Made by a program: the position numbers and the translations under genes
In this document: positions 22,420-34,270 of the stretch, piece after piece
Layout: each line of letters opens with the position of its first letter
Position numbering within the stretch: position 1 is the first letter of the stretch
Notes under the pieces: model-generated
What the model was told of the DNA's origin: nothing
Seen by the model: the letters and a program-made list of their open reading frames with translations, nothing else
Database searches by the model: none
DNA from: Chelydra serpentina
Lineage: Eukaryota; Chordata; Testudines; Chelydridae
Assembly: GCA_037349315.1 (NCBI GenBank)
Contig: JBAIAC010000048.1
Coordinates: 42,844,501 to 42,908,500 of the forward strand
Direction of reading: 5' to 3'
Length of the DNA: 64,000 bases

Positions 22420-23630
22420 GAAAAGGACCATTGTGATGGTTATGATTCATTACTGAAAAAGATTTGGAGATCATAGTGGATAATCAGCTGAATATAAGCC
22501 CTCAAGGTGATCATAGAATATCAGGGTGGGAGGGGACCTCAGGAGTCCAACCCCCTGCTAAAAGCAGGACCAATCCCCAACTAAATCATCCCAGTCAGGC
22601 CTTTGTCAAGCGTGGCCATAAAAACCTCCAAGGAAGGAGGTTCCACCACCTCCCTAGGTAACCCATTCCAGTGCTTCACCGCCCTCCTAGTGAAATAGTT
22701 TTTTCCTAATATCCAACCTAAACCTCCCCCACTGCAACTTGAGACCATTACTCCTTGTTCTGTCATCTGCTACCACTGTGAACATCCTAGATCCATCCTC
22801 TTTGGAACCCCCTTTCAGATAGTTGAAAGCAGCTATCAAATCCCCCCCCCTCTTTCTTCTCTTCTGCAGACTAAATAATCCCAGTTCCCTCAGCCTCTCC
22901 TCATAAATCACGTACTCCAGCTCCCTAATAATTTTTGTTCCTCTCCGCTGGACTCTTTCCTGTTTTTCCACATCCTCCTTGTATTGTGGGGTGCAAAACT
23001 GGACAGAGTACTCCAGATGAGGCCTCACCAATGCCAAATAGAGGGGAATGATCACGTCCCTCAATCTGCTGGCAATGTTCCTATTTCTACATGTTGATTC
23101 GGTGACCAAAAGGGCTAGTGCAATTCTTGGATGCATGAACCGGGGAATCTCAAGTAGGAGCAAAAAGGTTGTTTTAACTCTATACTTGGCACTGGTATGA
23201 CTACTGCTGAAATACTGTGTGTCCAGTTCTGGTGTCCACAACTCAAGAAGGATGTTAATAAATTGGAGAGGTTCAGAGAAGATCTGCAAGAATGATTAAA
23301 GTATTAGAAAACATGCCTTATAATGGTAGATTCAAAGCGTTCAATCTATTTAGCGTAACAAATGGAAAGTTAAGGGGTAATTTGATTACAGTCTATTAGT
23401 ACCTACATGGTGAACAAATATTTTATAAAAGACTCTTCAGTCTATTAGAGAAAGGGATAACATGATCCAGTGGTTGGAAGTTGAAACTAGACATGTTCAG
23501 ACTGGAAATAAGACATACATTTTTAAGAGTGAGGAAAATTAATCATTGGAACAATTTACCAAAGGTTGTGGTGAATTCTCCTTCACTGACAATTTTTACA
23601 TCAGGATAGGAAGTGTTTCTAAAAGATGTG
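22420..23630 (+). pseudogene. Old CR1 relic, split by a younger CR1
   Basis: The left piece encodes ITEKDLEIIVDNQLN (about 22452-22510). The right piece resumes at about 23097 with the next CR1 residues ([15 protein letters not shown]) and continues through FREDLQE-like and later degenerate blocks to about 23630. The frame matches the CR1 ORF2 C-terminal half, with many stops. The gap between the pieces is filled by a minus-strand CR1. Confidence 0.75.
22511..23096 (-). pseudogene. Younger CR1 fragment nested in the old CR1
   Basis: This is a 5'-truncated CR1 in minus orientation. The 3' end begins at catagaatatcagggtggg (22511) and the C-terminal stop is at about 22581. The coding part reads GRFRLDIRK and [22 protein letters not shown], ending near [21 protein letters not shown]. 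The short flanks ggtgat and gttgat at the junctions may be a target duplication. A run of C near 22850 has added a base and breaks the frame. Confidence 0.85.
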
Positions 23631-25658
23631 TTGTAAGAATTATTTTGAAAGTTCTATTACACAAGAGGTCCCTTATGTGATTCCCACCCCCACTTACACC
23701 CATGGTATGGTAATTGCTCACCCATTTTGTGCACAGACCTCTATTTAAAAATCTGACTTTTTGTGTTGTTTTTCTGTTGATTTTTTTTGTTAGAATATGT
23801 ACATTCTAAAGATAAGGAGGTGCCTTGTCAAATGACAGCATTTCTCTTAGAAAGATAAAATATAAAACTGTTTAACATCTGGTAGCATCTGTCCTTGTAG
23901 TCCAAACTATGGATTATCTGAGTGCTAAACTGTCATCACATTTTCAGAGAGATTTAGAAAATGAACAGAAAGTACTTAACTTCTTTGACCCTTTCTAATT
24001 TTAGAATTGTAGAATAGAGAGTGAAATGCTAGATGTTGTGTATTTAAATTATACATGGATTAAAAGAGAGAGTGAAAGACAGTTATTTGGCATGATATTT
24101 TGGCATACTATTTTTACCCTAGTGATGTAAGCAATTGCATGAAAATGTGATATATTGTACTTTACTCTGATAGTGTCATGAATTGCAAAAAGCAACAATG
24201 TTGAATGTCATGGCTCTATTTCTCTTTTAAAATGTTAAATTCAGGGACTTATGTTTTATCTATGTGAAGAAATCCGTGTTTGACCTTCATACGTGAATTA
24301 GAGTTTTGAATTTTGATCACATAAATATTAAATTAAATGAATTTCTGCAGTCAAATTTTGCTTTATTTCCTACTCAAAGTTCCACTGCTCCTGCCTTGAT
24401 GGAGAAGTAAACTGAAGAGAATTTTTAGCTGCTGCATTTATCTCCTTTGGAATTACTTTTCATTTTCTCCTCTGCCTGAGAAGTGAGATATTGCCTTTTA
24501 ATGAGAGAGCTTTAGAGCATTTCTAAGAAGTATGTCCGGGGCAGTAATTTATTGAAGATTCCTATTGTGATAGTGCAGCATGAGTTTGTGGTTAGTCAGC
24601 CTATAGTACTCTTTCACTACTACAATATGAGTGAGCAGGACACTCAACTGAGCATTTTTGTACCAGAGAATAAATGTTTTAGAAAGGCAGACATGCATGT
24701 TATCTCTTATGTCAGTGCTTAGTTTTGATTGCTCCTTAATATCCCTATGCTTGCTTTCAGATCCTTTCTTACAATGACTGTTCAGTAAAACTTCTTTTGA
24801 AAAACTGTTTTTTAACAGAAGTGAATGACATATTGTGTGCTGTGCTATTTAATGAAGAATTATTACTCAGGATTTGGCAGTGTACTCGTAGTTATTTCTC
24901 TATTTTCTGTTGCAAAATGGATAATGGTGTACAAAAAGGCATTGCCTCAGCTAGTCTACATAAAGAGACCATTTGTAAATTCAAGACAGTCAGAGTTTTA
25001 TGTATTTATTTTTTTACAAAATGGTAATTTATAACTTAATCAGAATGTTATTATTACGGTGAGTTTTTTTACAATAGCTACTGAATATTATGAATTGCTG
25101 AATTCAATGCATATATGACTGCTTTTTTTCCTCTACATAGCTCCATGTTAAATAACGTGCTTTTTTAGCAAATATCAGCTACGGTCTAAAGGATAATTAG
25201 AATAGTAGTATCATATACTTGGTTTGATCTCTGTGAAGAGGGGACACATTTTTTCTCACTCTGGTAACATGGTGGCACTGACACAGTGACTCATGCAAGC
25301 AGAGACTCTGGAATGTTCCTTCCCATAAAGGCTACTTGGAAGCATACCTGTGAATATATTGATATTGATTGGTAGTCTGCTAATATTCACCAATATTTTG
25401 AATGGTAAATATTCAAGTATTTTTATTCTAACCCATTTTAATGCTCAGTCTGAGTAACATGGACGTTTTTATGGTAAATATTTTTATTATGGAGCTAGTC
25501 AGTCTCTCCTCAATGTGTGTCAGTTTAGGAAGTTCAGGGCATGAGACGGTGTAGATACATGACCTCTCCTCCTTCTGTCCCACTGAAGTATACAGAAAGA
25601 CCAGATCTTGCATTCTTCTGGGCACAGAGACTGCAATCATCTCTGGCCCTTGAGTGGG
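23631..25658. other. No gene found
   Basis: About 2 kb of AT-rich DNA. Short frames (for example 24797-25034) lack recognisable domains and start or splice context. No repeat was identified. Confidence 0.5.
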
Positions 25659-26399
25659 TAGGATTACCAGGCATCCGATTTTCGACTGGAACGCCCTGTT
25701 GAAAAGGGACCCTGGCGGATCCGGTCAGCAGTGCCGACCGGGCCGTTACAAGTCCAGTTGGCAGCGTCGGGGGGCTGGGTCTAAGGCAGGCTCTCTGCCT
25801 GCCCTAGCTCCGCGTGGCTCCTGGAAGCATCCACGAGGTCCTTGCTGCCCCTAAGCAGAGGCACGGCCAGGGAAGCTCCTTGTGCTGTGGCTCCGCAGCT
25901 CTCATTGGCTAGGAACCGCAACCAATGGGAGCTGCGGGGGTGGCGCCTGCAGGCGCGAGGGCAGTGTGCGGAGCCTCCCTGGCCACCCATGAATCTAGGG
26001 GCAGCAGGGACCTGGTGGCCACTTCCTGGGAGCCATGGTAAGCACCTCCAGGACCCCGCACCCCTGCCCCAGCCCAGAGTCCCCTCCCACATCCAAACTC
26101 CCTCCTGGAGCCCCCCCCACCCAACACCCCAGCCCTGAGCCCCCTCCTGTACCCCACACCCCTCATCTCCATCCCCACCCCAGAGCCTGCACCCCCAGCT
26201 GAAGTCATCATCCCCCCTGCACGCCAAACCCCTGCCCCAGCCTGGTGACAGTGAGTGAGGGTGGGGGAGAGCGAGCAACAGAGGAAGTGGGGATGGGGCG
26301 AGCAGGGGCAGGCCCTCAGAGAAGGGGCAGGGGTGGGGTTTCTGGGAAGGGGTGGGGCATGGTATTCGGTTATGTGCCATTAGAAAGTTAGCAACCCTA
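25659..26399. mobile_element. Non-autonomous hAT-type element, 741 bp
   Basis: The left end taggattaccaggcatccg and right end gttagcaaccct a match the element at 16315-16691. The 8-bp flanks tgagtggg (25651-25658) and tgaatggg (26400-26407) agree at 7 of 8 positions. The interior is GC-rich, with a C-rich tract near 26040-26240 that produces long non-genic frames on both strands. No transposase is present. Confidence 0.85.
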
Positions 26400-26407
26400 T
26401 GAATGGG

Positions 26408-27540
26408 TTGTGCTCATATGCAATAGAACCAGGGACCACGTGGCTCTCATAGGCCTGGGCAAGCCAGAAAGCATGAAAGTAGAGCCAAGCTAAAGATCAT
26501 GCTTCACTTTAGTAGTGGTGTGCAGTGGAGATATAGCAATAGAGTGAACCTCTGGGGATTTGGGGATCTGCAAGGCAATGAAGGTGCACACCTCTGTTTG
26601 GGCATGTGAAATCTAGCCTCCTTGCTGCCTGTAAAGTGGAAACAAAATAGCTTTACTTCAGGCAAGACCCTCTGCACTTTTGGTAATGGGGCAAGATTTT
26701 ATGCTCATTTTGTGCCAATGTTAATCTAGTCCGTTTAGACTCTGGATTTACATACGTATAATGGAAAGTAGAATTTGGCCATCTGTCTTTTTTGTATTAC
26801 TCTAATACAGAGCCAAAAAGAATTCAGCTAATATTTTGAATATTTTTCTGTTAATAAAGAAATAATCCAAGACATTTTTCTAGTGTGTGGTTTAAAACAA
26901 AATAAGTTTGAGAAGAGAGATTATTGTGATGATATAACCTACAGAGCGCAAACAATTCTACATCCAATTCTGAAAATGACTGATTGGGAGGACACCAAGA
27001 AAGCAACTATTTTATGTTTAATGGAAGCCCGTTTCCTAGAGGTCATGATCATGTCAGAATTAAACTTGCATAGTTAAACCTGAGTGTTTAGCCAGTTGTG
27101 GTGAACATGGGGCTTAATGGAATGTGCTATATGCACACACTATACAATATTATCGGCTGTTGCACTGTATGCCAGATGCACAAAAAGTAATATCCTTTTT
27201 ACAAATCCAATGCTGAAAAATGAAAAGTGAAGTAACATCATTTTTTCATGTTGAAAGTGTTATATTAACAGAGTACCTAATGTTATGAATAAATGTTCTT
27301 CTTAAATGAGATGCAAGTAAATTATTCTAAATTTACTGTGCAATGCTTTGTCACTGATGTGCTACCAAGGAGGTTAGTGTCAAAGATATTTTACTGTACT
27401 TGAATCACGTATAAGAAAACATTTCTAATAGCTCAAAGTACTTTGCTAATATTATACCCACATTAAAAAGTATTATATTATTTCAGGTATTTTTTCACTA
27501 TTGTGTTTGTAAAAAGATATTTAGTTTGTTACAGAGAATT
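26408..27540. other. No gene found
   Basis: No coding signal or repeat was recognised. The 64-codon frame at 26883-27077 has no known domain. Confidence 0.5.
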
Positions 27541-27548
27541 GCCTAGTC

Positions 27549-27860
27549 CAGGGGTAGGCAACCTATGGCATGGGTGCCAAAGGCGGCACACAAGCTGCTT
27601 TTCAGAGGCACTCGCACTGCCCGGGTCCTGGCCACCGGTCTGGGGGGGCTCTGCATTTTAATTTAATTTTAAATGAGGCTTCTTAAACATTTAAAAAACC
27701 TTATTTATTTTACATACAACGATAGTTTAGTTATATATTATAGACGTATAGAAAGAGACCGTCTAAAAACGTTAAAATGTATCACCGGCATGCAAAACCT
27801 TAAATTAGAGTGAATAAATGAAGACTCGGCACACCACTTCTGAAAGGTTGCCGACCCCTG
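27549..27860. mobile_element. Non-autonomous hAT element with perfect 8-bp target duplication
   Basis: Ends are caggggtaggcaacc and ggttgccgacccctg, near-perfect inverted repeats. The flank gcctagtc is identical at 27541-27548 and 27861-27868. The interior is AT-rich and non-coding. Confidence 0.93.
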
Positions 27861-28028
27861 GCCTAGTCTCTCAGCAACAAATGGTTGACTCCAGTTCAAC
27901 TTGCCTGTTCCTTAGCGCAGGTGTTCAGAGAAAGTGCTATATGAATGGCTTTTTGGGAGACAGAGGGTAAACTTAACAGGAAAAGCAGCATTATTTTGTC
28001 CTTAGAGTAATTTCTTTGTCTTACATTC

Positions 28029-28713
28029 TGTGATGGGGGGTGACTTACCACTGCAGCGCCCCCCTGCTGGATGTCCGGGGATCAGCTCTGCTAGCCACTG
28101 CGCCCTCTTCTGGTGACGTCTTGCCGCCATCACTTCTGCTCTAGGACCTCGTCTTCTTCATGACAGTCCTCTGGCTGTGCCACACTCTGTGCTCCCCCCC
28201 TTCCAGGAGACCTGCAGTCGACTGTCCAGCCACTTCCCTCAGTGGCAACTACAGCCCAATGTTTGGCCACTTCCTCAGTAGCGAAGCGGGGGCAGGCCTA
28301 TCCACTACCCCAGGTCCCGGTCCAGGGATCCTGTAAATGCTGCGTCCCCGCCAACTCCCTTGTAGATCTCTCTGGGCCACTTCCCCGTGGCCCTATCTTT
28401 GCCCTTGCCTCAGGGCTTCAGTCTGCAGATACCTGCAGTGTGCCAGGAGCTACCTTTAGCTCCCCGGGTCTCTGCCTGCAGCACTGCTCTGTCCGGGGTG
28501 CTTGCTGCCTAAAGCCTGCAAGGCAGCCAGTCCTCCTGCCTCCTCAAGCTCTGGGGAGTGACTGAAACTACTCTGCAGCCATTCTTATATGGGCCAACCT
28601 GGTCCTGATTGGCTGCTCCTCACAGCCCCTCTCTGATTGGCTGTCTCTTGCACAGCATCTCAAGGACTCTATTAATCCCTTACAGCACAATGTGGGGCAG
28701 GAGCCCCATCACA
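28029..28713 (-). mobile_element. Solo LTR, minus orientation
   Basis: On the minus strand the element begins TGTGATGGGGCTCC and ends CCCCCCATCACA. It carries two CCAAT-type boxes (AGCCAATCAG) and a CATATAAGAA TATA-like box in promoter order near its 5' end. The flanks cattc (28024-28028) and catgc (28714-28718) match at 4 of 5. The 107-codon + frame inside it is not a gene. Confidence 0.82.
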
Positions 28714-28989
28714 CATGCATCACACATAAGTCAAAAGTGGGGATTTGTAAAGCAGTTTGGAATCTGTCTGAGAAATGTTATATTACAGTAGATATTATTA
28801 TTGTTAAGAGAACTGGAAAAGTAAAACTGAATGGGCCTGATTCTCTATTCCAGTACTTTCTGGAACTTGATAATGGGCAGGACCACCCCTAAGGCTACCA
28901 CTAGGGAAAAATCTCCAACACCAGTGCATGAGTCACACAGTGTTGTGAACATATGCAACACATCTGGAAGAACAACAGTTATAAAAAGG

Positions 28990-29880
28990 TAAGTCGTTAT
29001 TCTTCAAATAATATCCCTATGGGTGCTCCACTCTAGGCGTGCTTCTGCTCTCTGCACCTTTGATCAGAGATTTCTCACAGCAGTGTCTGTTCGGCCCATG
29101 CATGTGTGCTAGTCAGCCTTATGCCATTGTTATACAGCCCTGTGTGGGCGAACCACCCTCAGTTCCTTCTCAGCCACCTTGGCCTGAGACAGGGCTCTGG
29201 CAGTTCTCTCCATTGAAATGACCTCAACTGTGTCCCAGTTTTTATCCTAGTAGTTAGTTTATAGTAGTTCTTCGTATTAGTGTAATTAGTTAGTAAATAG
29301 AAGTAGCTTTAGCTTCCTAGTATATTTTAAAAATTGTATTAAAAATTTCATATGTATTATATAGATACACATTAGTTAGTAGATATTCTTATTCACTGGG
29401 AGGTTATGCCCAGTTCTCCCGGTTTAAAATATTGTACATCGTTGTCGTCATTGTCATCATCATGTTCCTATTATGCCTCTGGCGTTTAGGGCAGCGACGA
29501 AGCTCCTCCACTCCTATCTTTTTCTGGCAAGTCTTTCAATGGTTCCCCAGCTGTGCCCCGGGTTTTTCAGCTCGGCTTCCACAGCTCTTCATCATGTTTT
29601 CGGACAGCCTCGTTTTCACTTGCCTTCACGTGTCCATCTTATTGCTACTCTGGTGATGGAATCAGTTTCCATCCAAAGCACATGACTGATCCATCTCCAA
29701 CGCCTCTTGGCAATGATGGTGCTCAGATCTTCTTGGCTGTCGTACCAGGAGGCAATCCTGGTAAGTGACTGGCACTCCCAGTGCATCCGTTGCCGCAGGG
29801 AATCGTACATTGCCAAGAAGTGTAGCTTCTGTCTGGCGTTGAAGTCTAGAACCATAAAAAACAGGGAGATCTCTTTACCC
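28990..29880 (+). mobile_element. Retroelement fragment with gag-like cysteine motif (unclassified), interrupted
   Basis: The region starts with a leader-like sequence (gggtgctccactctaggcg...) and a TA/AG-rich stretch at 29240-29390. It then gives a gag-like peptide in two pieces: GGYAQFSRFKI at about 29400-29430, and HSQCIRCRRESYIAKKCSFC at about 29770-29830, with the C-x2-C...C-x2-C spacing of a zinc-binding motif. An RTE-type fragment lies between the pieces. Class (ERV, DIRS or other) cannot be decided from this fragment. Confidence 0.5.
29434..29758 (-). pseudogene. RTE-type LINE 3' end, nested
   Basis: The minus strand reads EDLSTIIAKRRWRWISHVL, then after a stop KRGCPKTT and AVEAELKNPGHSWGTIE, and finally EWRSFVAALNARGI. 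This is the conserved C-terminal region of RTE/Tx1-like reverse transcriptase polyproteins. The 3' end runs into a short catcatcat/gtcgtc simple-sequence tail (about 29434-29465), typical of this class. It is heavily 5'-truncated and not functional. Confidence 0.75.
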
Positions 29881-31403
29881 TAGCTGTCTTGTCCCCACAT
29901 TGTGACTTGTCATCCCAAGTCAACTAGTTGGAATATTTCCAAATATCTGATAAGGAGAAATAATTCCTAAATGATAGAGTAAAAGGGAATATCATTTGCC
30001 AGTCTTTCACTCCATCTGGCTATTTTAACCATAAGAGTGAGGACGTGACTATACAAGAGTTGATGCATTATTCATTTGTTGCTATTGTGGAAGGTTGTCG
30101 TTTGCATTAACAGCAGAATGAACTATTTTGGGCAACTGTTGCAATTACTTTCACATACTGTTGGCATGAATAAGGAAGAATTGACACTGGTGTGGGAAAG
30201 AGGAATACTGATACTGAATGCTGATACTGTCCCTAAGTGGTAAATTCTGATCTTCATAGAGTGCTAATGGGTCTGTAAAAATGGGCTACATATTCTTGTC
30301 TTTGGCTAAGGTTCCATCATTTGTAAGGTCTGTTCCAAAGAAAATGTAAGTTAGTTTCACAATGAATATGAGTACATGCCAATAGGCTGTGTTGTCTAGA
30401 CTGTATTTTCAACATACCCCATGTGACTTTGTGTTATAGCCTTATGAAAATGACTAATATGAGGATTATGTTCTAATAATCATTCACCGTCTTCACTCAG
30501 ATGATTGAAATAGCTGATTTTTAAAATTTCAAACTTGGCATACAGCTAAGTCTTCTATGATTTATAGTCACTTTGTGAAGTTTGGGGGAAAATGTGTCAA
30601 GAAATTATTAAGGGTTAGGTATCATAACCCTTAACTATGTTGAGTATTACTTATTCAAGCAGCCTTATAGTTATTTTCCGTACCAGTTTAAGTATACACA
30701 TATTTAAGTGATACCAGTTTCAGCCTTCCAATCACTATACACATCCAGCCAGCAACTGCTATTTTCCTACTTATTTTAGAAGTAGCATCAGAAGCAGTAC
30801 AGCAGAGGCCTTTCTTTAACCCCTGTATGCACAAATTTTGCTTTGATTATTGAGTCTAATGATCTCAGTTGAACTCCCACTATATATATGCATCATTACA
30901 CTGCACATTGATATAGATCCCATCCAATAGCCTCGCTTCCTATATTTACCGCCAGTGGAACTCCCTATTAAAGCCCAGCTATAGAAATGGTCCTGACACC
31001 CCATCCCCAATAAAGAAGCTCACAGTTTCATCTTTCTAACTGAAAAACTTTCCAGGTTGCCCATTTAGATAAGTTGTGCTATTGCAGATACATTAAGATC
31101 ACATAAAGGTGCCATTTTTTTTCCTTTGGAAAATTAAGTTTAAAAAGCCTACATTATTGCAACAGTACAACTGAGATCTTAAATGTACAAGACCTGAAGT
31201 AAAGTTTCCACAGTAACTCTGCTACGTTGCACTTTTACATTTAATAGAATAAATAATTGAAAATACTACATCAGTACAGTCCCCCTAATTGCTGATGTGC
31301 AAACCAGTAATTCTTATAAAAAGAAACATCTGTTTTACTCCATTTCTCAGCAAAGATGATATAGCTAAGGCCTGCAGGGAAGCCTTATATTACTAAAATA
31401 ACG
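29881..31403. other. No gene found
   Basis: About 1.5 kb of AT-rich DNA in which I recognise neither repeat nor coding sequence. Confidence 0.5.
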
Positions 31404-31525
31404 AGGAGTACTTGTGGCACCTTAGAGACTAACAAATTTATCTGGGCATAAGCTTTTGTGGGCTAGAACCCACTTCATTAGATGCATAGAGTGGAACATA
31501 CAGTAGAAAGCTATATATATATATA

Positions 31526-31730
31526 TATCACTACAAAAGTTTTTTTTTTCTCCTGCTGATAATAGCTCACCTTAATTGATCGGTCTCTTAGAGTTGGTAT
31601 GGCAACCCCCATCATTTCATATTCTCTGTATATATGAAATGTGTATATATATATACAGAGAATATGAAATGATGGGGGTCAATTAAGGTGAGCTATTATC
31701 AGCAGGAGAAAAAAAACTTTTGTAGTGATA
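31526..31730. repeat. Large inverted repeat in Penelope 3' UTR
   Basis: The arm at about 31526-31634 (tatcactacaaaag... to attctctgtatata) is inverted at about 31647-31730. The left arm has an extra 26 bases (cggtctcttagagttgg...) missing from the right arm. The centre is a TA-rich loop. The arms are otherwise almost identical. Confidence 0.9.
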
Positions 31731-31809
31731 ATCAGGATGGCCCATTTCAAACAGTTGACAAGCAGGTGTGAGTAGCAGTAGGGGGAAACTTAGCATGGGG
31801 AAGTAGATA

Positions 31810-32412
31810 TCAATTTGTGCAATGACCCAGCCACTCCCAGTCTTTATTCAAGCATAATGTAATGGTATCCAGTTTGCAAATTAATTCCAGTTGAGCAGTT
31901 TCTCGTTGTAGTCTGTTTGTTTTTTGAAGTTTTTGTTGTTGAAGAATTGCCACTTTTAGGTCTGTTACTGAGTGACCAGAGATATTGAAGTGTTTTCCTA
32001 CTGGTTTTTGAATGTTATGATTCCTGATGTCAGATTTGTGTCCATTTATTTTTTTGCGTAGAGACTGACTGGTTTGGCCAATGTACATGACAGAGGGGCA
32101 TTGCTGGTACATGATGGCATATGTCACATTGGTAGATGTGCAGGTGAACGAGCCCCTGATGGCGTGGCTGATGTGATTAGGTCCTATGATGGTGTCACTT
32201 TAATAGATGTGTGGACAGAGTTGGCACCGGGCTTTGTTGCAAAGATAGGTTCCTGGGTTAGTGTTTTTGTTGTGTGGTGTGTGGTTGCTGGTGAGTATTT
32301 GTTTCAGGTTGGGGGGGCTGTCTGTAAGCGAGGACTGGCCTGTCTCCCAAGATCTGTCTTGTTGTAGGTGAATTCTGGGGACTCTTCTGGCTCTGTCAAT
32401 CTGTTTCTTCAC
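31810..32412 (-). pseudogene. Penelope-like polyprotein C-terminus (GIY-YIG endonuclease), one nonsense codon
   Basis: The linker KKQIDRARRVPRIHLQQD leads to a CNKARCQLCPH cysteine motif, and an in-frame TAA at 32200-32202 follows. The same frame then resumes with SDTIIGP, SFTCTSTNVTYAIMYQQCPS and the GIY-YIG core MYIGQTSQSLRKKINGH, followed by KPVGKHFNISGHSVTDLKV. The family core is normally YIGET; here it is YIGQT. The two halves are in one frame, so a single nonsense change is the main lesion in this part. In living elements this domain nicks the target DNA for reverse transcription. Confidence 0.85.
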
Positions 32413-32527
32413 TTCAGCAGGTGGGTATTGTAGTTTTAAGAACGCTTGATAGAGATCTTGTAGGTGTTTGTTTCTATCTGAGGGATTGGAGCAAATGCGG
32501 TTGTATCTTAGAGCTTGGCTGTAGACA

Positions 32528-33768
32528 GTGCATCATGCAGCACATTAGGCCTAAATTAAACAGCAGAGACCCTTCTCCCCCTCATGGCCCACCTCCCTTT
32601 CCAATCCAAACAACACAGAATAATATCTATACCAAGTATTGTTTGTTTATTTTTATATTAAATCCTATTAATTTATACTGCTGCAATGCCAGTACTACTA
32701 AGTAATGTGATAATACAATATGTCAGGGGAAACCTGGATATGGCACCAGGGACTTTTTGGTATCCAGGGAAATGTATCAGGTGATTTTGGTTTGAGGCAG
32801 CTGATGCTTTTGCTATGGGGTTAGGATGCTTTGCCTTTTATCCCTTCTCTTTTTTGGGCAGAGACAGTGGTATCTTTATACTTGGGATGCAGTGTGTTGA
32901 ATTGTTCATCCATCACCCTAGCAACACTTTACAGCAATTAGCTACTCGCTTTAACACACCCCAATTTCCGTCTCCAAATCTAGAAGTGTCTATACCATAA
33001 TCATGTTTATTTTGTGCTTCTGCTATAACAATCAGCAGTGAGATAGATAATGCTGACATTAAAACTATCACACAGATGTGTTAATACTCTAGTAAGATGG
33101 ATAGGACATCAGTTATCTCCCGTACACACTCTGAAACAATTTTAGCAGCCATAAGCACTAGGGAGTTTGAGGTAGGTCTGCAGCACTAAGGGAACAGAGA
33201 GCTGGCCTATCAGGGCTGCTGGGGATTCCCCTGATATCGGGAATTTCTGAGTGTCCCAAAATCATGGTCTGGAGCAGCAGGAGGTGGACTCCAAAGTACC
33301 TTGCGCTACAAGGATTCTGAGCCAGCAGAACAGGCCCTAGGGGACTGCTGTAGGTGGCATGATTTAGGCTGTTTAAATTATTCAAAGATGTGGCTAGGGC
33401 TCTGTTTGGGTCCAAGAGCAAGGCAGAACCACTGTGGGTCTTGCAACAAGTATAGTTTGACCCAACCCCAAGGATCTGACTCTTTCACCCTCCCCTTTTT
33501 AGATTTAAGCGTAGATTTGGGATAATAATTTGGAGAAATTTAAATGAAATCCACAATTATTATTCAGTAAATTACACAGTAGCCCACAGAACATTTATTA
33601 GTAAACTATGCACTATCAAAAATAATCAAAAGTAATCTGCACCTGTAAAATTAAATAAACTAATTATTTTATTATGCCATTTCTTTGATTGTATATGTTG
33701 TTTGTTCATTTACTTACAAAATCAGAAAAATCTGTAGTCTGTGTTGAGTTGTACTTCTGGGGGAATTC
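32528..33768. other. No gene found
   Basis: Short frames at 32815-33000 and 33158-33525 have no recognisable domain. No repeat ends were seen. Confidence 0.45.
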
Positions 33769-33900
33769 TGCACCAAAAAATAAAAATTCTGCTAAATTCT
33801 GCATATTTTATTTGTCAAAATAATGCAATATAATCATGCTGGTTTCAATTATTTAGGTAATTTATTTAAACTACAATACAATGGATGGAGAATGGGAGTG
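33769..33900. repeat. MITE end fragment (ctgggggaattctgc type)
   Basis: The sequence acttctgggggaattctgc followed by repeated aattctgc and tttatttgtcaaaata resembles one end of a short reptile DNA element. The same end appears at about 39527 on the other side of the CR1 insertion. Confidence 0.5.
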
Positions 33901-34270
33901 GGAAGAATTGGAGAAAATCCCTAAACCTCCTTTGTCTAATAGTAATGTAGCTAAGTTTAGCCCTTTATTTCTAGTTGTTAGTCAACAAATATATGCAGCA
34001 ATATGCTCATCTGTACATGTTACATCATAGGCAACTGAAGAGTTAGTGAGGGCTGGGGAATAAATTCACAGTTTATATTGGCTATTGACCATCCCCAGAA
34101 AGGCCAGTAACAAACAGTTCATGGACCACATTTTGATAGGAAGCTTTTTCAGTCCAAAAATTTAGACCAGTTCTAATCATAGAATCATAGAATCATAGAA
34201 TCTCAGGGTTGGAAGGGACCTCAGGAGGTCATCTAGTCCAACCCCCTGCTCAAAGCAGGACCAACCCCAA

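Larger units (their letters stand above)
31404..32527 (-). mobile_element. Penelope-like element, 3' portion with GIY-YIG endonuclease
   Basis: The minus strand reads, in order, the C-terminal part of a Penelope-like polyprotein (about 32527-31810), a 3' UTR with a large inverted repeat (31730-31526), a degenerate hammerhead-like block (31486-31445) and the tail cttgtggcacc near 31404. The reverse transcriptase is absent, so the copy is 5'-truncated. Tails of the same family occur at 49757-49890 and 50020-50112. Confidence 0.85.

Noticed and set aside
25781..26380. 199-codon minus-strand frame in C-rich DNA
   Set aside because: It lies inside a hAT-type element with an 8-bp target duplication, is low-complexity (Gly/Trp/Pro) and has no domain.
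29616..29855. 79-codon minus-strand frame as a host gene
   Set aside because: Its second half is an RTE C-terminal motif and its first half is antisense to a gag-like segment, so it is a chance fusion across a nested insertion.
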